Source of the DNA: Nocardioides sp. | GTDB taxonomy: Bacteria; Actinomycetota; Actinomycetes; Propionibacteriales; Nocardioidaceae | DNA: 34,503 nucleotides | Assembly (NCBI GenBank): GCA_025965125.1 | Contig: JAOPXM010000233.1 | Coordinates: 1 to 34,503, forward strand | Reading direction: 5' to 3' | Part shown: piece after piece, positions 7,797 through 15,388 of the stretch | Layout of the letters: the number at the start of each line of letters is the position of its first letter | How positions within the stretch are numbered: position 1 is the stretch's first letter | The notes under the pieces: generated by a model | Seen by the model: only the letters and a program-made list of their open reading frames with translations | The model's database searches: none | What the model was told of the DNA's origin: nothing | Position numbers and translations under genes: made by a program

Positions 7797-8531
7797 ATGG
7801 GACGGACGATCGAGATCCAGGCGCCGGGGGGCGTCGCCGAGGCCTACCTGACTCGGCCCGACGACGCTCCCCGTCCCGGCGTGCTGCTCTTCGTGGACGC
7901 GATCGGGCTACGGGTACGCATCGAGGAGATGGCCGACCGGATCGCGTCATGGGGCTACGTCGTGCTCGCGCCGAACGTCTTCTACCGGGAGGGTCGAGCC
8001 GCCGCCCTCGCTCCCACTGGTGACCTGCGGGTGGCCGGGGAACGCGCGGCGTTCTTCCAGGGCGCGATGCACCGAGTCGCCGGACTGACCCCCGGCCTCT
8101 CCAACCCGGACACGGCGGTCTGGATCGACACGCTGCTGGCGCACGCCGAAGCACCGATCGGGGTGGTCGGTTACTGCATGGGCGCCCGGCTCGCCGTACG
8201 TGCCGCCGCACTGCGCCCCGACGTGGTCCTGGCCTGCGGTGGCTTCCACGGCGGGGGCCTCGTCACCGACGACCCCGAGAGCCCCCACCGCGTGCTGCCG
8301 ACGGCTCGGGCGGAGTTCGTGTTCGGGCACGCCGACCAGGATCGGTCGATGCCTCCCGAGGCGGTCGCAGCGCTCGGCGAGACGCTCGGCTCGGCCGGGC
8401 TCACACACACCAACGAGATCTATGCAGGAGCCGCGCACGGCTACACGATGGCCGACTCAGCGCCCTACGACCAGGACGCCACCGAGCGCCACTTCTCCGC
8501 CCTGAGGGGCCTGTTCGCGCGGGCGCTCTGA
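7797..8531 (+). CDS. Dienelactone hydrolase family protein
   Basis: Alpha/beta-hydrolase of 244 residues. The catalytic triad of the family is visible: Cys in GYCMGARLA (C127), Asp in GHADQDRSM (D180) and His in GAAHGYTM (H214). Early FVDAIGL and WGYVVLAPNVFYR segments fit. Such enzymes open lactones or esters; the substrate cannot be inferred here, since no aromatic degradation genes are nearby. ATG 7797 is chosen because of the TACCGT hexamer 7 nt upstream; upstream in-frame codons run into the end of the preceding gene. Confidence 0.88.
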   Translation: MGRTIEIQAPGGVAEAYLTRPDDAPRPGVLLFVDAIGLRVRIEEMADRIASWGYVVLAPNVFYREGRAAALAPTGDLRVAGERAAFFQGAMHRVAGLTPGLSNPDTAVWIDTLLAHAEAPIGVVGYCMGARLAVRAAALRPDVVLACGGFHGGGLVTDDPESPHRVLPTARAEFVFGHADQDRSMPPEAVAALGETLGSAGLTHTNEIYAGAAHGYTMADSAPYDQDATERHFSALRGLFARAL

Positions 8532-8633
8532 CGAGGCAACCGGTGAGCACCTCAGAGGTCCAGACCGGGACGCCAAAGGTGTCGCGGGCACCGCGGGGGG
8601 CAGCGGGGAGAGGTACGTTCGTCCGCACGGGTC

Positions 8634-8668
8634 GGGGCCGCCCGAATCCCCCCACTGAGGGCGGCCCC
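8634..8668. terminator. GC-rich inverted repeat after the dienelactone hydrolase gene
   Basis: Perfect 10-bp arms GGGGCCGCCC (8634-8643) and GGGCGGCCCC (8659-8668) around a 15-nt loop. There is no T-run. It could be a U-less terminator of the hydrolase gene or a leader structure of the next gene, since a TACGTT hexamer lies upstream at 8614-8619. The rest of the 8532-8735 gap shows nothing else. Confidence 0.4.
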
Positions 8669-8735
8669 GCTCAAATGCCCTCGCGTTTCGCTCCGCCGCG
8701 CTCCGGGTACCCCACGGGGACGGAGGAGGTGTCCC

Positions 8736-9062
8736 ATGCCCCAGCAGGGATGGAGCAAGAAGCGCGAACGCCAGTACGAGCACATCAAGGACGGCCTCGA
8801 GGACCGCGGTCGCGGCGAGGGCGAGGCCGAGGAGATCGCGGCCCGCACGGTCAACAAGGAACGGGCCCGAGCGGGGGAGTCGCGGCAGAAGAGCCGCACG
8901 TCGACCGATGACATCTCGTCGTCTCGCCGCGGGGGTCTCAGGTCACACCGGGGACCCGGCGGTCGGACGAAGGACCAGCTCTATGCCGAGGCCCGCAAGA
9001 AGAACATCAAGGGACGCTCGAAGATGACCAAGGCCGAGCTCCAGCGGGCGGTCGGGCGCTGA
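8736..9062 (+). CDS. Small basic protein, 'plasmid stabilization'-annotated family with Rho_N-like end
   Basis: A 108-residue, highly charged protein (SKKRERQYEHIKDGLEDRG, AEEIAARTVNKERARAGES, SSRRGGLRSHRG, LYAEARKKNIKGRSKM). The C-terminal LYAEARKKNIKGRSKMTKAE looks like the SAP/Rho N-terminal-like motif that binds nucleic acid. Close relatives are widespread in Actinobacteria and are usually named plasmid stabilization protein without functional proof; there is no toxin-antitoxin partner here. A strong GGAGGAGGTG ribosome-binding site precedes ATG 8736. Its 3' end faces the enoyl-CoA hydratase gene 15 bp away. Confidence 0.78.
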   Translation: MPQQGWSKKRERQYEHIKDGLEDRGRGEGEAEEIAARTVNKERARAGESRQKSRTSTDDISSSRRGGLRSHRGPGGRTKDQLYAEARKKNIKGRSKMTKAELQRAVGR

Positions 9063-9077
9063 CCGGACGGGGACGGG

Positions 9078-9953
9078 TCAGGACCCGAAGACCCGAGGGA
9101 GCTGCGAGGCCCTGCCGGTGAACTGCGGCGTCCGCTTCTCGAGGAACGCCGCGACGCCTTCCTTGCCGTCGCCGATCGACGCGTGGAACATCGCGAGCGA
9201 GTCCGACAGGTGCGCCTCCAGCGGTTCGGCCGCTGCGCTGTTGCGATAGAGCAGCTGCTTGGCCAGTCCCAGGGCCACGGGTGAACGGCCGACGACGAAC
9301 GAGCGGGCCAGGTCCTGGGCTGTCGACACGAGGTCGTCCGGTTCGTGCAGGGAGCGGACCAGCCGGCCGGCGAGCGCGGCCTCCGCGGTGAGGATGTCGG
9401 CGGAGTAGACCCACTCGAGGGCCTGCTGGATGCCGACGATGCGGGGCAGGAACCAGCTCGACGCGGCCTCGGGGACGATGCCGAGGCGGCCGAAGACGAA
9501 GCCGATCCGCGCGCTCGTCGAGGCGAGCCGGAGATCCATGGCCAGGGTCATCGTCGCGCCGATCCCCACCGCCGCGCCGTTGATCGCGGCGATGACGGGC
9601 TTCGGCAGGGCGTGGATCGCCAGGGTGACGCGGCCCCCGGTGTCACGCACCCCGTCGTGGTACGGCGCCTCGGTCAGGTGTGCCCGCAGGTCCTCGGGCG
9701 TCGGGTCGACCGACTCGTCGAGCCCGAACACGTTGCCGTCGGCCGACAGGTCCATGCCGGCGCAGAACGCCCGCCCGGTCCCCGTCACGACCACCGCCCG
9801 GACCGAGTCGTCACGCGCGTCGGTCAGGAAGACCTGCTCGAGCTCGCGTGCCATCGTCACGTTGAAGGCGTTGAGGGCTTCCGGCCGGTGCAGCGTCAGC
9901 GTGGCGACCCCGTCGCCGTCGACGTCCCACAGCAGGGTCTCGTAACCGGTCAT
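9078..9953 (-). CDS. Enoyl-CoA hydratase/isomerase (crotonase) family protein
   Basis: Crotonase-fold enzyme of 291 residues acting on an acyl-CoA. The oxyanion-hole segments are AFCAGMDLS and INGAAVGIGATMTLAMD, and a likely catalytic Glu is in LGIVPEAASSWFLPR. The remainder of the fold is intact through LEKRTPQFTG at the C-terminus. ATG 9953 is chosen for its GGAG ribosome-binding site; a GTG-type upstream extension to 9986 would overlap the LCP gene. It lies 19 nt downstream of the LCP gene and may be co-transcribed. Substrate unknown. Confidence 0.88.
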   Translation of the reverse strand: MTGYETLLWDVDGDGVATLTLHRPEALNAFNVTMARELEQVFLTDARDDSVRAVVVTGTGRAFCAGMDLSADGNVFGLDESVDPTPEDLRAHLTEAPYHDGVRDTGGRVTLAIHALPKPVIAAINGAAVGIGATMTLAMDLRLASTSARIGFVFGRLGIVPEAASSWFLPRIVGIQQALEWVYSADILTAEAALAGRLVRSLHEPDDLVSTAQDLARSFVVGRSPVALGLAKQLLYRNSAAAEPLEAHLSDSLAMFHASIGDGKEGVAAFLEKRTPQFTGRASQLPRVFGS

Positions 9954-9972
9954 GTCTCGCTCTCCACCTGGA

Positions 9973-11202
9973 TCACTGATTGACAAGGCCGGTCGGGTTG
10001 CACAGCGACTTGCCGATGCTCGCGGTGTCGTCCTCGATGATCGCCTTGAACATCTGCTTCGACCTCGTCGGGTCCCAGTGGACCGCTAGGTCCGAGATCG
10101 GCACCCCGCAGGTGAGGCCGTCGCTGCCGCTGACGTGCGTCATCGCCGAGGCCCAGAGCCCGGCCCGAACCGTGCTGGTCCCCTCGCCGAACGCGAAGAA
10201 GCCAGGGACCGACGTGAGCAGCTGCCAGTAGCGGATCGGGTTGAGCACCGTCCAGGGAGACACGACCTTCTTGCCGACCGCGGAGATGACCTCACGCTGG
10301 TGCTTGGCCCGGTCGATGTCACCGAGCCCGGACGTGTGCCGCGACCGCGCGAAGCCCAGCGCGGTCGCCCCGTCGGCCTGCTGGCAGCCCTTCTTGATGT
10401 CCAGGTTGGCGAGCGGGTCCACCATGTTCTCCGTCGGACAGATCTCGATGCCGCCGACGGCGTCGACGACGCTGACCAGGCCGCCCAGCCCGATCTCGAC
10501 GTAGTCGTCGATCCGGATCCCGGTCGCGCCCTCGATGGTGCGCACGAGCAGCTTCGCCCCGCCGTACGCGAAAGCGGCGTTGATCTTGGTGTTGCCGTAG
10601 CCCGGGATGTCGACCAGCGAGTCGCGGGGGATGGACATCAGCAGGTTGGGACCCGATCCGGTGTGCATCAAGATGATCGTGTCGGTGCGGTGGCCCGTTG
10701 CGTTGCCGGTGCCGAGCGCCTTGCGTTCCGCCGGGCTCAGCCCGGCGCGTGAGTCGCTGCCGACCATGAGGTACGTCGTGCCGGGCTGGTCGGCGGGGCG
10801 CTTGCCGGCGGGTTCCCACGGGACCTTGTCGACCTTGTGCCAGGCGTAGAACGGCACGAACACGAGGTAGACGATCCACAGCAGGACCAGCACGAGGATG
10901 TAGCGGACCCGGAACTTCGGCCGCCAGCCGCCGCCCTTGGAGCGGTACGGCGTGCCGGGCGGACCCGGGGGTGGCGCGACTGGTGGCGGAGTGGGCCTGC
11001 TCGTGGGGGAGCCCGGCGCCGCTCCGGAGCTGTCTCGTGGTTGAACGGGCATGACCCTCGTCTCGTCGGGGCGAGGCTGGCGCGGGACCACGCGCGTCGC
11101 GTCCTCGTCGGGACCCACGTCGCCCGGGTCGCTGCCGCCGTAGAGCCAGCGGTACTCCGGCGTGCCCTCGTCGGGACCCCCGCTCCCGGGACGATCTGCC
11201 AT
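9973..11202 (-). CDS. LytR-CpsA-Psr (LCP) family wall-polymer ligase
   Basis: Predicted membrane-anchored phosphotransferase that attaches lipid-linked glycans to peptidoglycan. It has 409 residues: a disordered Pro-rich cytoplasmic part (1-95), one transmembrane helix (about 101-120), then the LCP domain outside the cell. Motifs: LMVGSDSRAG (144-153), GHRTDTIILMH (170-180), MSIPRDSLVDIPG (189-201, R193 and D194), and AFARSRH-type GFARSRHT. The cytoplasmic part holds two copies of a TRV motif (ATRVVPRQPR and ETRVMPVQPR), which could be Ser/Thr-kinase sites. ATG 11202 follows TAGCGT by 7 nt. Confidence 0.92.
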   Translation of the reverse strand: MADRPGSGGPDEGTPEYRWLYGGSDPGDVGPDEDATRVVPRQPRPDETRVMPVQPRDSSGAAPGSPTSRPTPPPVAPPPGPPGTPYRSKGGGWRPKFRVRYILVLVLLWIVYLVFVPFYAWHKVDKVPWEPAGKRPADQPGTTYLMVGSDSRAGLSPAERKALGTGNATGHRTDTIILMHTGSGPNLLMSIPRDSLVDIPGYGNTKINAAFAYGGAKLLVRTIEGATGIRIDDYVEIGLGGLVSVVDAVGGIEICPTENMVDPLANLDIKKGCQQADGATALGFARSRHTSGLGDIDRAKHQREVISAVGKKVVSPWTVLNPIRYWQLLTSVPGFFAFGEGTSTVRAGLWASAMTHVSGSDGLTCGVPISDLAVHWDPTRSKQMFKAIIEDDTASIGKSLCNPTGLVNQ

Positions 11203-11209
11203 GTCGCCG

Positions 11210-11219
11210 ACGCTACCGT
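11210..11219. promoter_or_regulatory. Overlapping divergent -10 hexamers for the LCP and thioesterase genes
   Basis: On the plus strand TACCGT (11214-11219) lies 6 nt before ATG 11226. On the minus strand TAGCGT (11215-11210) lies 7 nt before ATG 11202. The two hexamers share bases 11214-11215, so polymerase could not open both at once. Confidence 0.5.
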
Positions 11220-11225
11220 GTGGCC

Positions 11226-11738
11226 ATGCACGCGGAGACCACGGCTCGGCCCCCGTCGTTCGCCCGCGTGTCGCTGGCGATCATCACCTCGGCCCGCGAG
11301 GCCAACCTGCTGGGCAACATCCACGGTGGCGAGATCGTCAAGCTCGCGGACTCGACCGCCGGCGCGGTCGCCCAGCGCCACAGCGGCGGGCCGGCCGTCA
11401 CCGCGGCCCTCGACGAGATGGCTTTTCTGGAACCGGTCCACGTTGGTGACATCGTGCGCACGTTCGCCCAGGTGAACTGGGCCGGGCGTTCGTCCATGGA
11501 GATCGGGGTGCGTGTCGAGGCCCAGCCCTGGAACGATCCGTCGACCACCACCCTCCACGTCGCCTCGGCGTACTTCGTCTTCGTGGCGGTCGACGCCGAC
11601 GGGGCGGCCCGCACGATCCCGACGCTGGCGCCCGAGACCCCCGAGGAGCATCGACGCATGCGCGAGGCCGAGATCCGCCGCGCGCACCGGCTGGCCAAGC
11701 GGCAGGAGATCGAGTCGGGGCGCTCCGGCGCGTCGTGA
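11226..11738 (+). CDS. Acyl-CoA thioesterase (hotdog fold, YciA/BFIT-like)
   Basis: Hotdog-fold hydrolase of acyl-CoA thioesters, 170 residues. The family core ANLLGNIHGGEIVKLADSTAG is present (Asn and the HGG loop bind the substrate thioester), followed by DEMAFLEPVHVGDIV and WAGRSSMEIGVRVEAQ. The C-terminus is a charged helix (HRRMREAEIRRAHRLAKRQ). ATG 11226 is chosen from the TACCGT hexamer 6 nt upstream; GTG 11220 would overlap that hexamer. It is divergent from the first LCP gene. Confidence 0.88.
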   Translation: MHAETTARPPSFARVSLAIITSAREANLLGNIHGGEIVKLADSTAGAVAQRHSGGPAVTAALDEMAFLEPVHVGDIVRTFAQVNWAGRSSMEIGVRVEAQPWNDPSTTTLHVASAYFVFVAVDADGAARTIPTLAPETPEEHRRMREAEIRRAHRLAKRQEIESGRSGAS

Positions 11739-11758
11739 CGCCATGTGACCCCTGTGAC
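11735..11758 (+). promoter_or_regulatory. 9-bp-phased GTGAC repeats before the second LCP gene (MtrA-like site)
   Basis: GTGAC at 11745-11749 and 11754-11758 are 9 bp apart, with a further GTGAC at 11735-11739. The stretch GTGACCCCTGTGACTGGTG matches the site before the amidase gene in 17 of 19 bases. A GTCACAGAG copy also occurs at about 11801. Phased GTCACA-type repeats are known for MtrA in mycobacteria. Confidence 0.5.
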
Positions 11759-11819
11759 TGGTGATACTTCTGGACAGTACTGAACCTTCCCCTTCAGTCG
11801 GTCACAGAGAGGCATCTCG

Positions 11820-13274
11820 ATGCCACCCGTCACTTCCCCCGGGTTGCTCGATGGCCGGGACGGCTCGCGCTTCACCGCAGCCGACCGGGCCGCGCGCGTC
11901 AGGTTCCGCCGCGCCCTGGCGCTGATGGTGATGACCCTCGTCCTGCCCGGGTCGGCCCAGCTGGTGGCGGGCAACCAGCGGATCGGCCGGATCGCGCTGC
12001 GGATCTGGTTGGCCCTGGTCGCGTCCGGCGTGCTCACCCTCATCATCACAATGTTCTGGCACGAGCTCGCCCTCAAGATGGTGTTCAACACCGGCCTTCT
12101 GCTGGTGCTCCGCCTTGGTCTGACGGCCGGCGCCGTCGCCTGGGCCGCGCTCTTCATGGACGCCTGGCGCATCGGGCAGCCGCTCACCCTCGGCCTGGGT
12201 CACCGCCGCGCCGCGGTCGGGCTCAACGGGGTGCTGTGTCTCTCGGTGATCGGGACGCTGCTCTTCGGAGCCCACCTCGCCGGCGTACAGCGCCACCTCG
12301 TCCTGACCATGTTCGGATCCGACACCGTCACGAACGCCCACGACGGCCGCTACAACGTCCTGCTGCTCGGGGGCGACTCCGGTGCCGGTCGCTGGGGACT
12401 GCGCCCGGACTCCATGACGATCGCGTCCATCGACGCGGACACCGGCAGGACGGTGCTGATCGGGCTGCCGCGCAACATGGCCAACTTCCCGTTCGCACGT
12501 GGATCGGTGATGCGCGAGCAGTTCCCCGATGGCTTCGACTGCGAGGGCTGCTACCTCAACGGCGTCAGCACCTGGGCCGGTGACAACACCGAGCTCTTCC
12601 CGCACTCCGACAACCCGGGTGTCGACGCCACGATCCAGGCGATCGAGGGCATCACGGGGCTGAAGATCAACTACTGGGCGATGGTGAACCTCCAGGGGTT
12701 CAAGGACCTCGTCGACGCGGTCGGCGGGGTCACGCTCACCGTGCGCTCCCCGATCCCCGTCGGCGGCCTCGGGTCCGACGTCACCGGCTACATCCAGCCC
12801 GGCACTCGCAAGCTGAGCGGGTTCGACACGCTCTGGTACGCCCGCGCTCGTGAGGGCTCCGACGACTACTCGCGGATGGCCCGCCAGAAGTGCGTCATGA
12901 ACGCGATGCTCCACCAGATCAGCCCGCAGGTCGCCGTCCGGAACTTCGAAGCGATCGCCAACGCCTCGACCGCGATGATCTCGACCAACCTCCCGGCCTC
13001 GCAGCTCGCCCGGTTCACGTCGCTCGCCCTCAAGGCCAAGGACCAGAAGGTCTCCACGCTCTCCCTGGTCCCGCCGATGATCAACACCGCCGACCCGGAC
13101 ATCTCGTTGATCAAGCGGAAGGTCACCGAGGCGATCGACCGTGCCGAGGGCACGGCCGACAAACCCGGGAAGGCCGGCTCCCACACCGGTGGCGTCGTCA
13201 CCGGCGGCTCGGTCGGCTCACTCGGTGATGGCTACGCCGCCAACCAGTCCGACGACCTCGGCGCCGCCTGCTGA
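11820..13274 (+). CDS. LCP family protein with a multi-helix N-terminus
   Basis: A second LCP-domain protein, 484 residues. The N-terminus is hydrophobic with about four membrane helices (around 33-52, 61-82, 90-115 and 128-150), unlike the usual single anchor. The LCP domain starts near 175: YNVLLLGGDSGAGRWGLRPD, SMTIASIDADTG, LIGLPRNMANFPF, INYWAMVNLQGFKDLVDAVG and TLWYARAREGSDDYSRMARQ. In LPRN the usual Asp after Pro-Arg is Asn. It probably transfers a lipid-linked glycan to the wall. AGAGAGG precedes ATG 11820 by 7 nt, and 9-bp GTGAC repeats lie upstream. Confidence 0.88.
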   Translation: MPPVTSPGLLDGRDGSRFTAADRAARVRFRRALALMVMTLVLPGSAQLVAGNQRIGRIALRIWLALVASGVLTLIITMFWHELALKMVFNTGLLLVLRLGLTAGAVAWAALFMDAWRIGQPLTLGLGHRRAAVGLNGVLCLSVIGTLLFGAHLAGVQRHLVLTMFGSDTVTNAHDGRYNVLLLGGDSGAGRWGLRPDSMTIASIDADTGRTVLIGLPRNMANFPFARGSVMREQFPDGFDCEGCYLNGVSTWAGDNTELFPHSDNPGVDATIQAIEGITGLKINYWAMVNLQGFKDLVDAVGGVTLTVRSPIPVGGLGSDVTGYIQPGTRKLSGFDTLWYARAREGSDDYSRMARQKCVMNAMLHQISPQVAVRNFEAIANASTAMISTNLPASQLARFTSLALKAKDQKVSTLSLVPPMINTADPDISLIKRKVTEAIDRAEGTADKPGKAGSHTGGVVTGGSVGSLGDGYAANQSDDLGAAC

Positions 13275-13305
13275 TCGCCTCGACCGACCGCTTGGACCGA
13301 CACGC

Positions 13306-13342
13306 TGGTTGACGAGCTCGCGCAGCATGCGTCTCGAAACCC
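13306..13342 (+). repeat. Degenerate REP-like repeat, copy A
   Basis: Imperfect palindrome with ends GGTTGACGAG and GCGTCTCGAAACC. It resembles an abundant intergenic repeat of Nocardioides and related genera (GGTTGAGGAG ... GTCTCGAAACC), recalled from general knowledge. Copy B lies in inverted orientation at 13696-13731. Confidence 0.5.
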
Positions 13343-13494
13343 GATCAGGCACCGCAGGGCAGCCGCCGCACGGTTTCTTCGAAGCCGGATCCCCCGGACG
13401 GGTGCTACGGATCACCGAGGCGACGGTCATCGAGTCCGACACCGCCGCGCACGCCGCCGCCCTGGAGACCAACGCCGCGCCAAACACATCAGCT

Positions 13495-13560
13495 TCACGC
13501 GCCGCGTACGAAGCCTCGTTTGAGGTAGCGGATGATCTCGGGGTTGCGCTCAGACGCGGG
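13495..13560 (-). pseudogene. Possible IS110-type transposase C-terminal remnant
   Basis: A minus-strand stretch between stops encodes SERNPEIIRYLKRGFVRGA. NPEIIRYLKR resembles the conserved C-terminal KEIIRCLKR segment of IS110-family transposases. Only about 20 residues remain, so this is a remnant at most and the match could be chance. Confidence 0.3.
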
Positions 13561-13563
13561 CTA

Positions 13564-13631
13564 CGTGCGCTGTGCGTGATTGTTCGGCCCCGATGCGCCG
13601 CCAAGGACCCGACAACCACGCACAGGGCACG
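13564..13631. repeat. 68-bp imperfect palindrome with 19-bp arms
   Basis: Arms at 13564-13582 (CGTGCGCTGTGCGTGATTG) and 13613-13631 (CAACCACGCACAGGGCACG) pair at 17 of 19 positions around a 30-nt loop. It lies in a gene-free region between LCP and exonuclease genes. It could be a small MITE-like element or the ends of a decayed insertion. Confidence 0.55.
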
Positions 13632-13695
13632 AAATCCTGCTGGGCCCCGGCCTGCGCCAGCCCCGGCTCCCGAACCGGATCGGTACGTCCTCACT

Positions 13696-13731
13696 GTTGC
13701 GAGACGGTTGCGCAGCGCAACTTCCTCAACC
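13696..13731 (-). repeat. REP-like repeat, copy B, with 15-bp perfect palindrome
   Basis: On the minus strand it begins GGTTGAGGAA and ends CCGTCTCGCAAC, sharing both ends with copy A. Its centre, GTTGCGCAGCGCAAC (13707-13721), is a perfect palindrome with 7-bp arms about a single base. Confidence 0.5.
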
Positions 13732-13790
13732 GGCACGTAGACCTCCACCACGGTCCACCCGCGTGCCTCCGACTGCTGTCGACGAGGCAT
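13732..13790 (-). pseudogene. Possible serine-recombinase N-terminal remnant
   Basis: From ATG 13790 the minus strand reads MPRRQQSEARGWTVVEVYV, like the segment 'RQ..DC...RGWTVVEVYVD' near the N-terminus of large serine recombinases. The reading frame then runs directly into repeat copy B. If real, it is a fragment cut off by the repeat. Confidence 0.3.
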
Positions 13791-13806
13791 GACAGGCTGA
13801 GCCTCG

Positions 13807-14862
13807 ATGTCTCCTCGCACCCTGCTCGCCGTCGACGGCAACTCGCTGCTCCATCGGGCGTTCCATGCCTCCGCGAGGTCCGGATTCCGTACGCCGGACG
13901 GGCGGCCGGCCTGGGCGGTGCGGGGACTGTTGTCGCAGCTCGTGGCAGCGGTCGACCGGGTGTCGGCAGACGTGGTGGTGGTTGGGTTCGACGACCGGAC
14001 CGCGAGCGTTCGGCGGGAGCGGTGGCCGACGTACAAGGCCCACCGCACACCCAAGCCCGACACCCTGCACCAGCAGCTCGACGCGGCGGTCGACGTGCTG
14101 CGCGCCCTCGGCGTCCTCGTGGTGGTGCCACCCGGCCTCGAGGCCGACGACGTCCTCGCCAGCGTTGCCTCCTACGCACCCACGGTCGGAGCGCGCACGG
14201 TCGTCGCCACGTCCGACCGCGACTCGTTCGCCCTGATCAGCGAGCACACCAGGATGCTGCGGATCCTGAACGGCGGCGTCGACGCCTCACCGCTCCTGGA
14301 CGCCCACCGACTCGAGATGGTGACCGGGGTCCGACCCGACCAATACCTCGACTACGCCGCGCTGCGTGGCGACACCTCCGACAACCTGCCCGGAGTGCAC
14401 GGCTTCGGCCCGAAGACCGCGGCAAGGCTGCTTGCCGCCCTGGGCTCTGCCCGGGCCGCCTTCGAGGACGCCGCCGCCGGCGGCGAACGTTGCCGGGCGG
14501 CTGTCGGCGCGGCACTGGCCCGCACCCTGGACACCGACTCGGCACGAGACGTCTGGCAGCTCAACTGCGCCGCGATGACGATGGTCGACGACACCGAGCT
14601 CGGGATCGACCTCGAGAGCGGACCCGGGTGCCTGCCGCTGGACGAGGCCGCGATCCGCGACACCTACGAGCGCTTCTCACTGCACGTCCCCACCGCCGTC
14701 CGGACCCTCGCCCTGCGCGAGCCCAGCCAGCACGCGATGACCCCCCGGGTCGAGCCTCGCTGGATCCCCGCTCCGCCCGCACCCCGACGCTTTCCACCCC
14801 TGGCTCGACCCGAGCCGGCCGTCGCGGCCGCCCCGGCGTACGTCCAGGAAGCCCTGTTCTGA
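13807..14862 (+). CDS. Stand-alone 5'-3' exonuclease (PolA N-terminal / FEN-like)
   Basis: Flap-endonuclease/5'-3' exonuclease related to the N-terminal domain of DNA polymerase I, but without polymerase domains. It has 351 residues. Metal-binding residues are all visible: D10 (LLAVDGNSLLHRAF), D62/D63 (GFDDRTASVRR), E112-D114-D115 (LEADDVLAS), D137 and D139 (TSDRDSFALI), D189 and D192 (ALRGDTSDNLPGVHGFGPKT, which also forms the helix-3-turn-helix). The C-terminal Pro-rich tail ends in QEALF, a plausible sliding-clamp-binding motif. ATG 13807 follows a CAGGCT hexamer by 8 nt. Likely role: RNA-primer or flap removal in replication or repair. Confidence 0.9.
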   Translation: MSPRTLLAVDGNSLLHRAFHASARSGFRTPDGRPAWAVRGLLSQLVAAVDRVSADVVVVGFDDRTASVRRERWPTYKAHRTPKPDTLHQQLDAAVDVLRALGVLVVVPPGLEADDVLASVASYAPTVGARTVVATSDRDSFALISEHTRMLRILNGGVDASPLLDAHRLEMVTGVRPDQYLDYAALRGDTSDNLPGVHGFGPKTAARLLAALGSARAAFEDAAAGGERCRAAVGAALARTLDTDSARDVWQLNCAAMTMVDDTELGIDLESGPGCLPLDEAAIRDTYERFSLHVPTAVRTLALREPSQHAMTPRVEPRWIPAPPAPRRFPPLARPEPAVAAAPAYVQEALF

Positions 14863-14891
14863 CCAGTCAGCAACTCCACGAGAGGTCCACC

Positions 14892-15356
14892 ATGAAGCGC
14901 ACCACCGTCCTGCCCGCCCTCATCCTTGCCCTGGGCATCGCCGTCACCGGGTGCGGAGGTGGGAGCGACGACAAGACGAGCGCGGCCGACCCAACGCCCA
15001 GCGCGATCTCGAAGGCCGACTTCACGACGCAGGCCGACGCGATCTGCACCGCAGGCAACAAGACGATCGAGGAAGCCACCGCAGCCCTGGGCGACAACAC
15101 ATCGCAGGCCGACATCGCGGCGTTCGTCACCGAGACCATGATCCCGAGCGTCCAGGGACAGCACGACGCGATCGCGGCGCTCGGTGCCCCCGCGGGAGAC
15201 GAGGACAAGGTCGCAGCGATTCTCGATGCCTTGCAGAGTGGCATCGACGCCCTGAAAACGGATCCCGGTGCCATCACCACCGCCGCAGGGTCGCCCTTCG
15301 CGGACGCCAACAGGCTCGCCGCGGACTACGGGCTGACCGTGTGCGGCGCTTCCTGA
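14892..15356 (+). CDS. Small secreted lipoprotein
   Basis: A 154-residue lipoprotein. A type II signal peptide ends in the lipobox VTGC with the acylated Cys at 21, followed by GGGSDDK and a linker. The mature part is helical with two Cys (ADAICTAGNKTIEE and the C-terminal LTVCGAS) that could pair. Similar short lipoproteins with this ADAICTAGN-like motif are common in Actinobacteria; none has a known function that I can name. AGAGG precedes ATG 14892. It follows the exonuclease gene by 29 bp. Confidence 0.8.
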   Translation: MKRTTVLPALILALGIAVTGCGGGSDDKTSAADPTPSAISKADFTTQADAICTAGNKTIEEATAALGDNTSQADIAAFVTETMIPSVQGQHDAIAALGAPAGDEDKVAAILDALQSGIDALKTDPGAITTAAGSPFADANRLAADYGLTVCGAS

Positions 15357-15388
15357 GGTCGGACGTGAGGACGGCGGGCGCCTCGTCC

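Larger units (their letters stand above)
13275..13806. other. Gene-free 530-bp scar region
   Basis: No convincing intact gene on either strand. It holds the two inverted REP-like copies, the 68-bp palindrome and the two short mobile-element-like protein fragments listed separately. It is best explained as an old insertion site. Confidence 0.6.

Noticed and set aside
8543-8911. 122-residue open frame after the dienelactone hydrolase gene
   Set aside because: It covers a GC hairpin and overlaps the well-supported small basic protein gene in another frame; no recognisable sequence.
8736-9062. Toxin-antitoxin or plasmid maintenance module
   Set aside because: The usual family name suggests it, but there is no partner gene, origin or partition gene nearby.
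13218-14063. 281-residue minus-strand open frame as an intact gene
   Set aside because: Only its short ARGWTVVEVYV segment looks like a protein family; the rest passes through repeats and the exonuclease gene. Kept only as a possible remnant.
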